A stretch of 64,000 bases of DNA, from the NCBI GenBank assembly GCA_014529385.2, contig CM043971.1:57974709-58038708 (forward strand), in the 5' to 3' direction. The position numbers and the translations under genes were made by a program. The DNA is from Adiantum capillus-veneris. Lineage: Eukaryota > Streptophyta > Polypodiopsida > Polypodiales > Pteridaceae. A model generated the notes under the pieces. That model was not told the DNA's origin and made no database searches. It saw only the letters and a program-made list of their open reading frames with translations. Of the stretch, positions 54,859 to 64,000 are shown piece by piece. The first letter of the stretch is position 1. Each line of letters begins with the position of its first letter.

Positions 54859-56375
54859 AGTAGCAAAAAGCTTGGGAGAATAAGAGGAGTCTAATAAGAA
54901 AGAAGAAAAAACTGAAACAGCAACTCATCCAGGCAGACCAGTGAGAGAGCCCAACAAGAGACCATCAGAGCCAAAGAGTGTACTGATGCATTTAACCTGA
55001 TAGTATTACTAAAGATGTTGCAAGACTTGGCAGTTGCACCTGAGGAAGGAGTTTGGCTGAGCTCGAAACAATTACAGGGGTCCATGGAGAATTCACTCAC
55101 GCTTATAAACCAGCATAGCCAGAGAATATTGAAACAACTATTAGAGCAAGGAAAAGAGGTTAAACAGCAACCGCCAAGTGGCCAGAAGGAGAAGGGAGGG
55201 ATTCATGGAGAATTCACGGAGAATTCACTCACGCTTATGGACCAGCATAGCCAAAGAATATTAAAACAACTACTAGAGCAAGGAAAAGAGGCTGAACAAC
55301 AACCACCAAGTGGCCAGAAGGAGAAGGGAGAGCATGAGGAAGAAGGGGACGAGGAAGAAGAAAATTAGAATCAGATCATGGGAATGAGGACGACGATGAG
55401 GATGATAATCAAGGGGGGGCAAGTACCTAGCAAACAGCCAGGGGCGCTGAATCTGAGAGAGAGCAACAAGAGGAGGGGAGAAGGAAAGGGGGAGCTTATG
55501 ATAAAGAAGAAGAAGGGGGGAAAGATAAGACTAAGGAAAAAAAGAGGAGAAAGACTGATGATTGGTACGAGAAAAAGCCTTTTATAGTCAACCTGGTCAG
55601 CAAGCTGGTTCAAGAGCATAAGGAACTGAAAAAACTCAGAACAGACTTGAAGCTCAGCAAGTTGACCAGAAAAGAGTTACAGCACGAGGAAATACTGGCA
55701 AAGCTTAAAAGTACAATCAAGAAATTTTTCAAGAAATGGCCAAGCCACTGTCCCACAACAAAGAGAGATGCTAGCTACCACCCCATCCTGCATACATACA
55801 AGTACTAGAAAGCCCACCAAAGGTAATACCTACACCACAGATGGGGCCACGACCCATGAGGACAACGTTCAGTTTATAAAGCCTGGCCATAGATCTAGAG
55901 CTGGTTTTGGGAGATAGACCAAAATATGCATGTATGGAGGACTACAGGCAAGATATCAGGAGTATCAAAGAACAAGCACAGATCGGAGTGGCTGAACTGG
56001 AGATAGAATTGCAAGAACTAGTCATACCACCAAGGACAAGCAGTCCATAGCAATGGGAGCAATGCCTGGTGGCAATCGTGAAATTGCTAAGAAATTGGTA
56101 CCAGGTGGCCAGGGAGGAGGTGAGCTTCATGGAGACATGTATAGAGTGACTCGAAGACAACCCCACTCTAATGTACACAACGGCCCCACCCCCAAAGGCT
56201 CTTCCCAAGTTTCACCCAGTGTTGTATCTAGGGGTGAGAGAGCCAGCGGACGTAGAAGAATATGTAGTTCTGGTGGAGAAGTTCATTGTCTGGACGAATC
56301 AGATGGAAGACAACTACAAGGACATAGAGGAGATGCTGCAGGTGCCAAGATCATGTAGTGGAGTACATGTGTAAG
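54859..56375 (+). mobile_element. LINE copy 4: ORF1-like region, 3'-incomplete
   Basis: It starts immediately after the CT run of copy 3. The 55,015-55,368 frame contains a tandem protein repeat (ENSLTL[IM][ND]QHSQRILKQLL twice, with QQPPSGQKEKG twice). At 55,560-55,800 it matches the first frame of copy 3 (DWYEKKPFIVNLVSKLVQEH), and at 55,860-56,160 the second (SLAIDLELVLGDRPKYACME). It continues LPKFHPVLYLGVREPADVEE to about 56,374. The RT part is missing. Confidence 0.5.
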
Positions 56376-57434
56376 GTGCAACGGATGTGAATGATGAACT
56401 TTGCTCAAGATGAGTGCTCCGAACTGTGCTCAAGGTTCCTTTTACTTACGGAAGGGAGAGCCTTCCGTTCCTTTACTGAGAGAGTGCAAATGATCACCAA
56501 TAAAGTGGTAAACACTGTGAATGAAGGTGCTGAGACTGAGAGATAGAGAGAGAAGAATACGACACCAGAATGTTGTCAAACCCTCCTCCGAAGGCCCCAC
56601 TCTCTATGGCGAGAGCGGTCTACTATTGATTGCACAAATCTCTACAATGCAATGGACTTGCCGACAATGTCGATGACGATGAGAACGACGACTAGACGGG
56701 CTGAAATTTGAAAACGCTAATGGCTGAAATCTGCAAATCTTGTATCTACTGCATTCCGACTCTATGTCGGCGACGACGACGATGTGACGACGACACGCTG
56801 AAAATGCAGATGTTGAAATCTGCGTTTTCCAGGCTGAATCTACAAACGCTAGCTGATCTGACCGTGCAGCGAGGATCTGTTGCGGGAAGGTGAGGGTGCG
56901 AGATTCGGCACTTGCAGTACGGAGTCCAAATGTTGAAAACCAAAAACGTTGATGCAGAGAAGGTCATGACGCTAGAAATCTGCAAAAACGCTAGGCTGAA
57001 ATCCTGGTGCAAAAACGCTATGGCTGAATTTGTATCTGATGAAAAAACGCTAATGGAACTACTGTCGCCAGGTTGGTTCCCTACTGCTGAAAACGCTAGG
57101 CTCCTTCTATTGTAGATGAAAACGCTGGCTGGTCTTTGATGGTTGAAAACGCTAGGTCTCCTTGGCGGTCTTGCTGAGAAGGTGCACTTCGACTGTGGTC
57201 TCTTGCTTCTTCTGCCAGAAAGTGCTAGCGCTAGGTTTCCTTATATATTGACTTGGCCAAATTGCCCTACCCAGTTTTCAAACGAAGTCACTTATTAATA
57301 ACAAGTGAAAATGGCTAAAATAGGAAAAATAGATTTTCTGCACTATAAAATGCTCTTGATGGAATCTGATGGTAACGCTGATGGTCATGTTGTGTGCAAC
57401 CAGAGGATATGCATCTACTCTAAGTGTCTATACA
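56376..57434. repeat. Unassigned region with dispersed AAACGCT motif
   Basis: No supported gene. Between 56,711 and 57,151 the heptamer AAACGCT occurs eight times, often as GAAAACGCTAGG or followed by CTGAAATC. Flanking parts (GAGAGAAGAATACGACACCAG; later TTATATATTGACTTGG) look like plant LTR sequence. It ends where the chromovirus integrase homology begins. Confidence 0.45.
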
Positions 57435-57734
57435 TGCACGGTTCATTGGCTCATACACAATGCTTTTCATGTGAGCCTATTAAAGCCTTACAAAGGAGAG
57501 CCACCTCAAGAACCAACTATTGAAGACCCACCGGAGATCAAGGACCAAGAAGAGGTGCTGCAGCCCGAATCCATTCTCCGACATGAAGACAAGGTACTAA
57601 GAGGCGGTAAGACTATCCAACGATATCTTATTAAGTTTAAGAATTATCCTTTTGAAGATGCTAGATGGATGCAAGGCATACAATTAAAGGATAACCTAAA
57701 CCTTGTCAATGCTTACAATGCTTCCCAAGAGTAA
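57435..57734 (+). pseudogene. Integrase C-terminus with chromodomain (chromovirus 3' end)
   Basis: IHNAFHVSLLKPYKGEPPQE matches the conserved end of Ty3/gypsy integrase. Then PESILRHEDKVLRGGKTIQR and YLIKFKNYPFEDARWMQ match a chromodomain (aromatic-x-VKF-x-x-W-like strand order), which in chromoviruses guides integration into chromatin. The upstream gag-pol is missing: the homology starts abruptly at about 57,435. Confidence 0.7.
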
Positions 57735-58090
57735 GCAAATGTACAAAATGTTAAAAATGAACAAAATTTTTGTCTTATAAGACTCTCTTTTTCTTTATTT
57801 GTGCACAAAAATGAAGTAGTATGCATGCTTAGATCAAGTTTGCGGAGACGACGTCTCCCAAACACCAAGTAGAGCTTGTCACTCTACTATGGAAGACTGA
57901 TAGGACTGATGTGCAAACATGCTTGCGGCAGCTTCAGGCTCTCAAGCGCCAAATGGACTAGTCATCCATTATGGAATGATGTCGTAGGGTAACATAGGGA
58001 TCCTCTACCCGCTAAGAAAAGGACTCATGAATATGCTTTATCTTCTCTACACCATAGTCGAGGACGACTATGATTTCAAGAGAGAGGTAA
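57735..58090 (+). other. 3' untranslated region of the chromovirus remnant
   Basis: Non-coding; ends with the purine-rich AAGAGAGAGGTAA just before the LTR. GGAGACGACGTCTCC near 57,855 could form a small hairpin. Confidence 0.55.
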
Positions 58091-58259
58091 TGTCATAATA
58101 ATCAATATCTAATTCTCCTAAATGATTTTCTCATATTAAACTGATCATTTAATGTGGGGAGGTACCAGGGGAGAAAAAGCTAGAATATTGGTTAAGCTAG
58201 CAGACCGGCCACAATAGGGATCCAAAGGAGAGAAAATAGGGATCCAAAGGGGGGGCCAT
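58091..58259 (+). repeat. Start of chromovirus 3' LTR, interrupted
   Basis: 169 bp beginning TGTCATAATAATCAATATC; matches 45,227-45,395 in reverse. It breaks off at GGGGGGGCCAT where the CACTA terminus begins, whereas the copy at 45.2 kb continues GATGGCC into TGCAAAAGAGCC on the other strand. Confidence 0.8.
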
Positions 58260-58322
58260 CACTACAAGAGGCTATTCATATTAGCGATGCTCACACAGCG
58301 ACGCTAAAAAAAAAAAAATCCC

Positions 58323-58380
58323 GGCGTTGCTATGAGCGTCGCAAATTTACAAGTAAATTTGCGACGCTCATAGCGACGCC
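58323..58380. repeat. Subterminal hairpin of CACTA end
   Basis: Arms of 28 bp (58,323-58,350 and 58,353-58,380) around AA, one mismatch; the arm contains GAGCGTCGCAAATTTAC. It is built from two inverted GCGACGCTCATAGC units. Subterminal repeats of this type are the binding sites of the accessory transposon protein in CACTA elements. Confidence 0.85.
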
Positions 58381-58469
58381 GACTGGGCTAAAAAAAATAA
58401 CAGAGAGCGCCCAAAAACTCAGATCTCAGATCTGAGTTTTTCGGCGCCCTCAAGCAAGGAGCAGGTAAC

Positions 58470-58470
58470 G

Positions 58471-58521
<51 letters not shown>

Positions 58522-58622
58522 CTCCACACACACACACACACACACACGAGGAGAGGAAGGAGAGCCAGGTATGCTCCTTCCCTCTCCTCACTCTCATGTT
58601 CCCTTCCCCTCTTTCTCTCTCC

Positions 58623-58657
<35 letters not shown>

Positions 58658-58663
58658 AGTGTT

Positions 58664-58700
<37 letters not shown>
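58470..58700. repeat. CT/CA/GA microsatellite cluster
   Basis: Consecutive (CT)n, (CA)n, (CT)n, (CA)n and (GA)n tracts. The overlapping long antisense frames are low-complexity and unsupported. Confidence 0.9.
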
Positions 58701-58701
<1 letters not shown>

Positions 58702-58742
58702 AACATAAACAAAAACGCACACACACATACATAAACAAAGAA

Positions 58743-58980
58743 TGCACACACACATTGAGAGAGGAAAAGAGAGAGAGAGCATGCATAAACAAAAAACGCA
58801 CACATTGAGAGAGGAAAAGAGAGAGAGCACATGCATAAACAAAAAACGCACACATTGAGAGAGGAAAAGAGAGAGAGAACATGCATAAACAAAAAACGCA
58901 CACATTGAGAGAGAAAAAGAGAGAGAAAACATGCATAAACAAAAAAACGCACACACATTGAGAGAGAAAGAGAGAGAAAC
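58743..58980. repeat. Minisatellite, about five units of 50-53 bp
   Basis: Unit: CATAAACAAAAAACGCACAC followed by ATTGAGAGAGGAAAAGAGAGAG and a CA-rich link. Units are near identical and directly adjacent, with no unique spacers. Confidence 0.9.
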
Positions 58981-59029
58981 GAATTTAACGTCGTAGGAAA
59001 CTAATTAAAATTAAAAGACCTAAAGATCT

Positions 59030-59097
59030 AGCCGACGAGGAGTTGAACTCAAGACCTATTATTCAAGAGGGAAATGGCATAACCAATCTATCATACT
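59030..59097 (-). other. tRNA-like sequence (possible SINE head)
   Basis: On the minus strand: GATAGATTGGTTATGCC resembles an A-box region, and 37-40 bases later TTGAGTTCAACTCCTCG resembles the B box/T arm (GGTTCAANTCC). Spacing is tRNA-like, but stems are imperfect and there is no adjacent SINE tail, so at best a degenerate tRNA or SINE relic. Confidence 0.3.
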
Positions 59098-59219
59098 TGG
59101 CATGGGTGATAGAAAGGTTATACCATTTATCTCTTTTTATTGACACACACATCCACACACGCGCACACACACAAGAAGAAGAGAGTTATAACGTCGTAGG
59201 AAACTATCATAAAAGACAT

Positions 59220-59370
59220 TAAAGATTAGGTTAGATGTAGATTTACGTTAAATTAGATTTAGATTTATTTAAGTTAAATTAGATTAGATTTAGGTTTATT
59301 TTTAGTTAGATTTACGTTTATTTACGCTAGATTTAGATTTACGTTATATTAGATTAGATTTAGGTCTCCA
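59220..59370. repeat. AGATTTA-rich simple repeat
   Basis: Irregular repeats of TTAGATTTAGATTTA and TTACGTTA. Not the plant telomere repeat, which would be TTTAGGG. Confidence 0.7.
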
Positions 59371-59404
59371 TAAACTGCGATGCCTGCATGAAACGGGTGA
59401 AGAA

Positions 59405-59645
59405 CACTACAAGAGGTTGTGTGCTCTTATGACGCTGTTAGCGACGGAAATACACTGGGTTTTTATAACCCCCAGCGTCGCTAAAACCGTCGCTACGAGC
59501 GTCGCTACGAGAGCGTCGCTATATGCGTCGCTATATAGAGACGCTCATAGCGACGCTCATAGCGACGGTTATAGCGACGTTTACACAGAAGACTATAGCG
59601 ACGCTACAGAGCCATAAATAGCGACGGTTATAGCGACGCCCGAGA
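59405..59645. repeat. Second CACTA left terminus with subterminal repeats
   Basis: CACTACAAGAGG at 59,405, then at least a dozen GCGACG/CGTCGC units (consensus ATAGCGACG) up to about 59,632. The units switch orientation at about 59,541. This layout is diagnostic of a CACTA end and belongs most directly to the two genes that follow. Confidence 0.8.
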
Positions 59646-60019
59646 GAAATTTTTTTTGGTGACAGGGCATTGAATGCCCTGCCACCCATCAACCATGTTG
59701 TACTTGATTCACTTTTTAAAAAAAGTGCAAGGGTAGATAATATACCCAAAATAGTCACCCACAAGACGCATTGTTTGCAAAATTGACAAGCGTAAAATTG
59801 ACAATTGTACACATCATAGGCAAAATGAATTGATTGGCAAATGTAATAATGACAATTGTACAACATCATAGGCATAAAAAATTGATTGGCAAAAGGAACT
59901 GCGGTGACAAATGTAATAATATACATGGTTCAAAAAGACGTATAAAATCCGTCTCATGATACATAAGCTATGAGAAACCCTAAACTAATGCTATCTAGCT
60001 ACGGCTAAACTAACGTCGT
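59646..60019. other. Spacer between CACTA end and first gene
   Basis: No supported gene. It contains two diverged copies of an AATTGATTGGCAAA...ACAATTGTACA segment (around 59,800-59,890). Confidence 0.5.
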
Positions 60020-61335
60020 TTAGTCAGACGTCTCATCGCGTCCAAGCGGCGTATCTGTCGGATTCTGCAAAAAAAGACAATAAGACAGCTTTCAGTAAGT
60101 ATAAACATATAACGACATTTATAAAACAATACAAAAAATAGAAAAGAGTAAACCCTAATACTAACCATGCCGCCGCGAGAACTGAGAATGTCCATCACGG
60201 CGTTTAAGCCCTTCCTGCCTGCGTACTCGCGCTCGTACGGTGTGGGATCACGTCCTGTCATCGACCACTGTCAAAACATACAAAGATTTCATTATGTTAG
60301 AATTAAAAAACTCATAAACCCTAAACTATCGAACATAAAGAGCAATGCGAAAACACTTACAAAATCGGCCTCAAATGATGCCCATCCACCGCTCCCCAAG
60401 TGGTGCGAGCTCCCTGCCTCTACTCGCGCTCTGGCTGCATCCTTTTGTTGCTTCCACTTGTCGGGATTCTCGCACGCTGCTTTCTTCGCATTCTTCCAAT
60501 CTTCTTTGGCCAGCCAATCTGGCCTATTCCACCCCTTCTTGATTGCTTTTTGCACTTCGGAACGCTTGTGTTTGCAGTATTCGCGCATTCGAATCTTCAT
60601 CAGGTCTTCATTGAAGCGCTGATCCCGTGTTGGAACGGGAAACTCATCATGAAGTATGCTGATGACTCTGTTTTTTAAATCACTTGGTACTTCACTCCAT
60701 TTGTTTAGTATGTAGTGTCTAAACAGCTGAGAGCAAAGACCACGCATGCGCGAGATCACCTTCTTGCCATCATCATCCATGATGATGCCGCCGCTGAAGT
60801 CGACGGAGTAAGGCAAGCCCTCTGGCCGGTGACGCGTGAACCTGGGTGTCCCGGCAGGGGTCTCTAGCGGCGTGTCGATGGGGGTACGGACGTCAGGTGT
60901 CTCCACCGGCGTCTGGGCCCCGAAGCGAGGAGTGTCGAGTGGGGTGGCTCCTTGCGGAGTAGATAGAGGTGTGTAGCTGCTAGGAACAGTCAGCCGCGCA
61001 AAACCTGGCGTAGATGGCGATGATGTGGCTGGTGTGGGGGCGGGCAAAGAAGGGGAGGGTAAAGAGCCTCGTCGAACACGAGGCAGTGTGGAGGCATCGG
61101 CGGCGGAATCCCCACAACAACCGCCACCGCCACCGCCACCACTAGAGCGCCGGTGTCTAGACGAGTGTGAAGATCGTCTCGTCGACGCCGAAGCTTCGGA
61201 GCGCGCCGAATGCTCCGAAAGAGAAGGAGATGCGGATGGAGTAGGAACGCGCGATGATGCGCCAGAGCGATGACGCTCCACGTACCACTGTCTCTGCTGC
61301 GGTGACAAAGAAGAAAGAAACTCCTCATCATCCAT
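60020..61335 (-). CDS. CACTA accessory protein, TNPD/Transposase_24-like, three exons
   Basis: Start MDDEEFLSSLSPQQRQWYVE at 61,335. Exon 1 to 60,361 (GTAAG donor), exon 2 60,267-60,166, exon 3 60,064-60,020; the phases join without a stop, giving about 375 residues. The N-terminal half is Ser/Pro/Thr-rich with a Gly run and repeated TP[LRVI][DEF]TP-like motifs. The C-terminal half (FRHYILNKWSEVPSDLKNRV, KKGWNRPDWLAKEDWKNAKK, KKAACENPDKWKQQ) matches plant Ptta/En/Spm-type proteins, which in En/Spm bind subterminal repeats or assist the transposase. Exon 2 (GRDPTPYEREY) is a typical tail. This is the most intact DNA-transposon gene in the window. Confidence 0.75.
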
Positions 61336-61607
61336 ACCTGCATTAAAATCACGAATATTTAAACTTAATATTGAATGAATAGAGTAGACAATGACGGAAA
61401 GACCATTAAATACAATGACGTAATGACGCATATAAATACAATGACGCAATGAATCGAGTGATAGAAGAGGCAAGTCGAAAACTTAGAATTTTCAATCAAA
61501 ACATGTGAGCACGAGTAGAAAAGAGCGTTATACACCATGGAAGGTACTTAGAGAGCCAGAGCTTTTACAACATGGAGCAAAATTGTTCAAATACAATATT
61601 TGTGGCT

Positions 61608-62316
61608 TTAAGAGATCTCTCTCTCATCCTCGCATAACTCAGCATAACTTCCTATATCTATATAGAGCTCTCCGTTTAAACACATATCCTCTGTTTCATT
61701 TTGTAGCTCCTCTACATGCACCCCATATAGAGTAGTAGCATCTTGAGGCTCGTCTGGCACCACCGCAGCGGCTTCTGATTGAGCATCTTCTCTGATCTCC
61801 TCCATTGATGCCGTTGTGATTGGCACATGGTAGCCTTCATACGTCCTTGCACTACGAGGGGCTACCTCTATGACGTACCACCAGTTTGATGTAGACTTTG
61901 TAGGATGAAATATTACCTGCCAGAGCCACATAACTTACATGAGAGCTTTCAAGCACATAACTTGTAAAAGGGGGATGTTAACTATTTACATACTTACTTG
62001 TTCACAATGCTCTGGTAGTACGAAAGTGTCTCTTAGGTCAGTCCATTTCTTAGTAGAATCCACCTCAAGAAAACCAGACTCTCCTCTATGCACAGTAGCG
62101 TTGCGACCCTCCATGATTATCTTGAACCATTGCACGTCGAACAAGTCGACAAAAAATCCTCTGTAATCGATCCTCAAAATCTCTTGCAGCGTGCCGAAGT
62201 AAGTGAGTTCCGCCACCACAGGATCTGCATCAGAGGAACGTCGTCGACTAGACTGTTCAAATTTTGCCATGATTCCACAATCTTGAGTAAAACGCTTTTT
62301 GTCGATCCGTTTCACC
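61608..62316 (-). pseudogene. TNP2-like transposase C-terminal exons (DUF4216-like)
   Basis: Two pieces: 62,316-61,998 (DPVVAELTYFGTLQEILRID then WFKIIMEGRNATVHRGESGF, TFVLPEHCEQV) and 61,916-61,617 (FHPTKSTSNWWYVIEVAPRS). They match the 'YFG-x-L-x-x-I-x-x-x-Y ... QVF-x-x-x-W-x-V-V-x-x-x-PR' order of the domain that ends plant TNP2 proteins. The joint with the upstream exon appears out of phase by one base, so the exact splice site is unresolved. Confidence 0.6.
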
Positions 62317-62441
62317 CTAAAATGTCAACCTTTAACACCATGCTGCTGTGTATGACTTATACTACAACGAACAAAGATTATGAGTGGCCGTTCAAACGTT
62401 TAGAAATAAAGTCACTAGCATGTCGTACATTGCAAACTTAC

Positions 62442-63206
62442 CTTGGTCGCGCAACCCCGAGAGTACTCCCACTCTTCCTCAGTCACTTTGTCACCACATT
62501 GTTGTGTGCTTTTCAATTGGTTGTGCAACCATCTTAAGCTCATGAAGGTTGGTAGGCTCTCCAGACCCGTCGGATAGTGCATCGGCGGTCGTCTTCCCCG
62601 TCTCCACTCGATTCGTGCCCTTTGTCGCTCTTGCTTTGCATCCTCATATTGTGAAATCCACTTTTGCATCACTGGATTGTGAAGCATGCAAAATCGGTTG
62701 ATTTTAGCCTCTAGATCTTCCGTCATCTTCTTCTCAACACCGAGATTGCACATGACAATCCCAGATATGCGCTCATCATCTATGGTTCGCCATAGCGTGT
62801 CCCGGGCTTTATCAAATCCGTCTAGCCACTCTCCAATGTACACTAGGGACTCTGATACCAACCAACCTTCTGCCATGCTACCCTCCGGACGTGCCTTTTG
62901 ACGCACATATCCCTTAAGCGTTTTCATGAAACGTTCTAAGAAGAACATCCATCTGGAATGAACTGTGCCAGCTATTTCCACCTCATCAACTATGTGAACA
63001 AGAAGATGAACCTGAATGGTTAGCATGGTAGTAGGAAAATGTTTCTCAAACATGCACACAAGCTCCGCAGCATTTAGTTTGGCGAATGGTATGGAGTCTA
63101 CGTTGATCTCCTTTTGTGAGATCCATTGCACCAGCTTTGCAAGTTTGTAGATTGTGTTACGGATGTCGAGAGACAAACATCCCTCAATGGCAACCGGTAA
63201 AATAAA
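62442..63206 (-). pseudogene. TNP2-like transposase exon with DUF4218-like domain
   Basis: Begins after a TTTACAG acceptor with FILPVAIEGCLSLDIRNTIY, then HLLVHIVDEVEIAGTVHSRW, MFFLERFMKTLKGYVRQKAR and PEGSMAEGWLVSESL. This is the conserved block that follows the catalytic region in plant TNP2 transposases. It ends at a GTAAG donor. Confidence 0.7.
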
Positions 63207-63285
63207 CTGTAAAGTATGTGCAGCAATGATATTAAAGTCCACATTTTATGCAATGATATTAAAGTCCACTATGAACGTACCTGAC

Positions 63286-63885
63286 ACATTTTATGTCAAT
63301 CGTGTGACTTCAAACCGGTAAGCTTTCCGTCTTTAGTAAAACATGTTCGGAGCGAGTGCATTACGCCAGTGGGGGTCCGCAAAGATCGAATGGTCTCTTT
63401 TACTTTGCGTTCTTGGGCTCCTGTGAAAATCCATGGTGCTTTAGGGAGTTTTATCGATCCATCAGACGCTGTTTGCGGCCAATATTGCTTCATACGATCC
63501 ACATTTCTAAGGTCAACTCTAGCTCCCAAAGTATCTTTCTTGCCGGTCAGATGGTCCCATAGTAGATTACCCACATTCTTGAATATGTGCATTGGATCGA
63601 GCAAGTGATTGATCATGTGTCGGGGCCAATATGGTAACTCGTACCATAGAGATAGTCTCTTCATCCCTAGAGGCAATCCGTCATCGCACATCTCCTTCTG
63701 CTCTAACCATGCTTGTGCAGACATCCTTGGTGGCTCTCTTCCCAAAAAGCCGTCGCGTAACACATGATTCTCTGGAAGATACGCTTGATGACCTTCGTAG
63801 ATTTGCTTCTTCAGTGAGGGCGCCCTACGTGCATTCAGTCTAGGTCCACATGTGACACATGCTCTGTATCCGCTTGTTTGAAGCC
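63286..63885 (-). pseudogene. TNP2-like transposase core exon
   Basis: Starts after a CATGCAG acceptor: GLQTSGYRACVTCGPRLNAR, YEGHQAYLPENHVLRD, SLWYELPYWPRHMINHLLDP then MHIFKNVGNLLWDHLTGKKD, RTPTGVMHSLRTCFTKDG, KLTGLKSHD. D-x-MHI-x-KN is the signature of plant TNP2. At the invariant GLKSHDCH the Cys codon is TGA (about 63,296-63,298), so this copy is disabled unless read through. Earlier exons, including the first catalytic acid, lie beyond the window. Confidence 0.75.
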
Positions 63886-64000
63886 CTGCATGTATACACA
63901 TGATAATAGATCAACTATGGGAAAAAACAAGATTTACAGTGTCTGAGTGAGGAGTGTCAATAGATCACGTGAGCATTCTGTTAGCCCGGGATAGTCATGC
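63886..64000 (-). other. Intron of the TNP2-like gene running off the window
   Basis: Non-coding on both strands; ends (minus strand) in the CATGCAG acceptor of the core exon. Confidence 0.5.

Larger units (their letters stand above)
58260..64000 (-). mobile_element. CACTA (En/Spm) transposon, right side beyond the window
   Basis: The left terminus is CACTACAAGAGG at 58,260-58,271, inserted in an LTR, with CAT (58,257-58,259) as the likely 3-bp duplication. Inside are GCGACG-type subterminal repeats, a TNPD/Transposase_24-like gene and a TNP2-like transposase, both reading toward this end. A second CACTACAAGAGG at 59,405 means either a nested second element or a composite end. Confidence 0.8.

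Noticed and set aside
58388-58958. Long Phe/Leu/Cys-rich frames suggesting a membrane protein
   Set aside because: Produced by the minisatellite and CT/CA tracts; the peptide repeat has the same period as the DNA repeat.
58743-58980. Possible CRISPR-like array
   Set aside because: Units are directly adjacent, low-complexity and without unique spacers, in a plant nuclear context.
59220-59370. Interstitial telomere repeat
   Set aside because: Units are AGATTTA-like; TTTAGGG tandem copies are not present.
60990-61352. Minus-strand 120-codon frame and plus-strand 61,025-61,273 frame over the Ser/Pro-rich exon
   Set aside because: Alternative frames of the GC-rich exon of the TNPD-like gene, which alone has splice-compatible continuation and family motifs.

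Overview
The window looks like repeat-rich nuclear DNA of a land plant. Evidence: plant-type Ty3/gypsy LTR retrotransposons with a tRNA-Asp primer site, a CACTA (En/Spm) element with TNP2-like and TNPD/Transposase_24-like genes, a chromodomain integrase tail, tandem LINE copies, and long (GA)n/(GT)n/(CT)n tracts. I cannot name the species; a seed-free or other large-genome plant is a guess. I see no intact host gene. The only host-like piece is a promoter plus a short transit-peptide-like first exon near 49.1-49.8 kb. Nearly every coding stretch is mobile-element DNA, mostly damaged.

Layout. (1) 0.67-15.3 kb plus 43.3-48.4 kb is a giant imperfect inverted repeat centred on a (GA)n tract at about 10.3-10.6 kb. 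Its arms carry two divergently transcribed copies of an unusual DNA-transposon-like unit, with a third partial copy at 2.1-4.6 kb. The unit has a first gene (unknown N-terminal domain, basic Ser/Pro/Lys linker, then a domain resembling a beta-class amino DNA methyltransferase with motif IV before motif I), followed by a tnp2-like transposase pseudogene. (2) The right arm is split at 15,307/43,326 by a 13.6 kb plus-strand Ty3/gypsy element (5-bp duplication ATCAC). That element carries a second retropepsin-like domain downstream of integrase. (3) This outer element is itself split at 21,881/36,318 (duplication CCCAA) by a 14.4 kb minus-strand Ty3/gypsy element. The inner element lacks the integrase catalytic core, carries a roughly 1,100-codon extra ORF rich in coiled coil, and has seven copies of a 24-bp palindrome flanking its coding block. 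(4) 44.2-45.4 kb is a probable solo LTR related to the LTR start at 58.09 kb, and 46.30-47.64 kb is a 1,340-bp terminal-inverted-repeat element inserted at TTAA. (5) 49.8-56.4 kb is a head-to-tail array of decayed LINE copies sharing a 3' tail that ends in (CT)n. (6) 57.4-58.26 kb is the 3' end of a chromovirus, cut by a CACTA end at 58,260. (7) From 58,260 to the window end is CACTA DNA with two left termini, GCGACG subterminal repeats, a three-exon TNPD-like gene and a disabled TNP2-like transposase, both on the minus strand.

Order of events read from nesting: the methyltransferase-like unit was duplicated and inverted; the outer retrotransposon then inserted (LTRs differ at about 13 sites in 510 bp by eye); the inner one inserted last (about 13 differences in 950 bp, all transitions). 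Many reading frames are broken by single changes compatible with C-to-T transition, as expected for methylated, silenced transposons.
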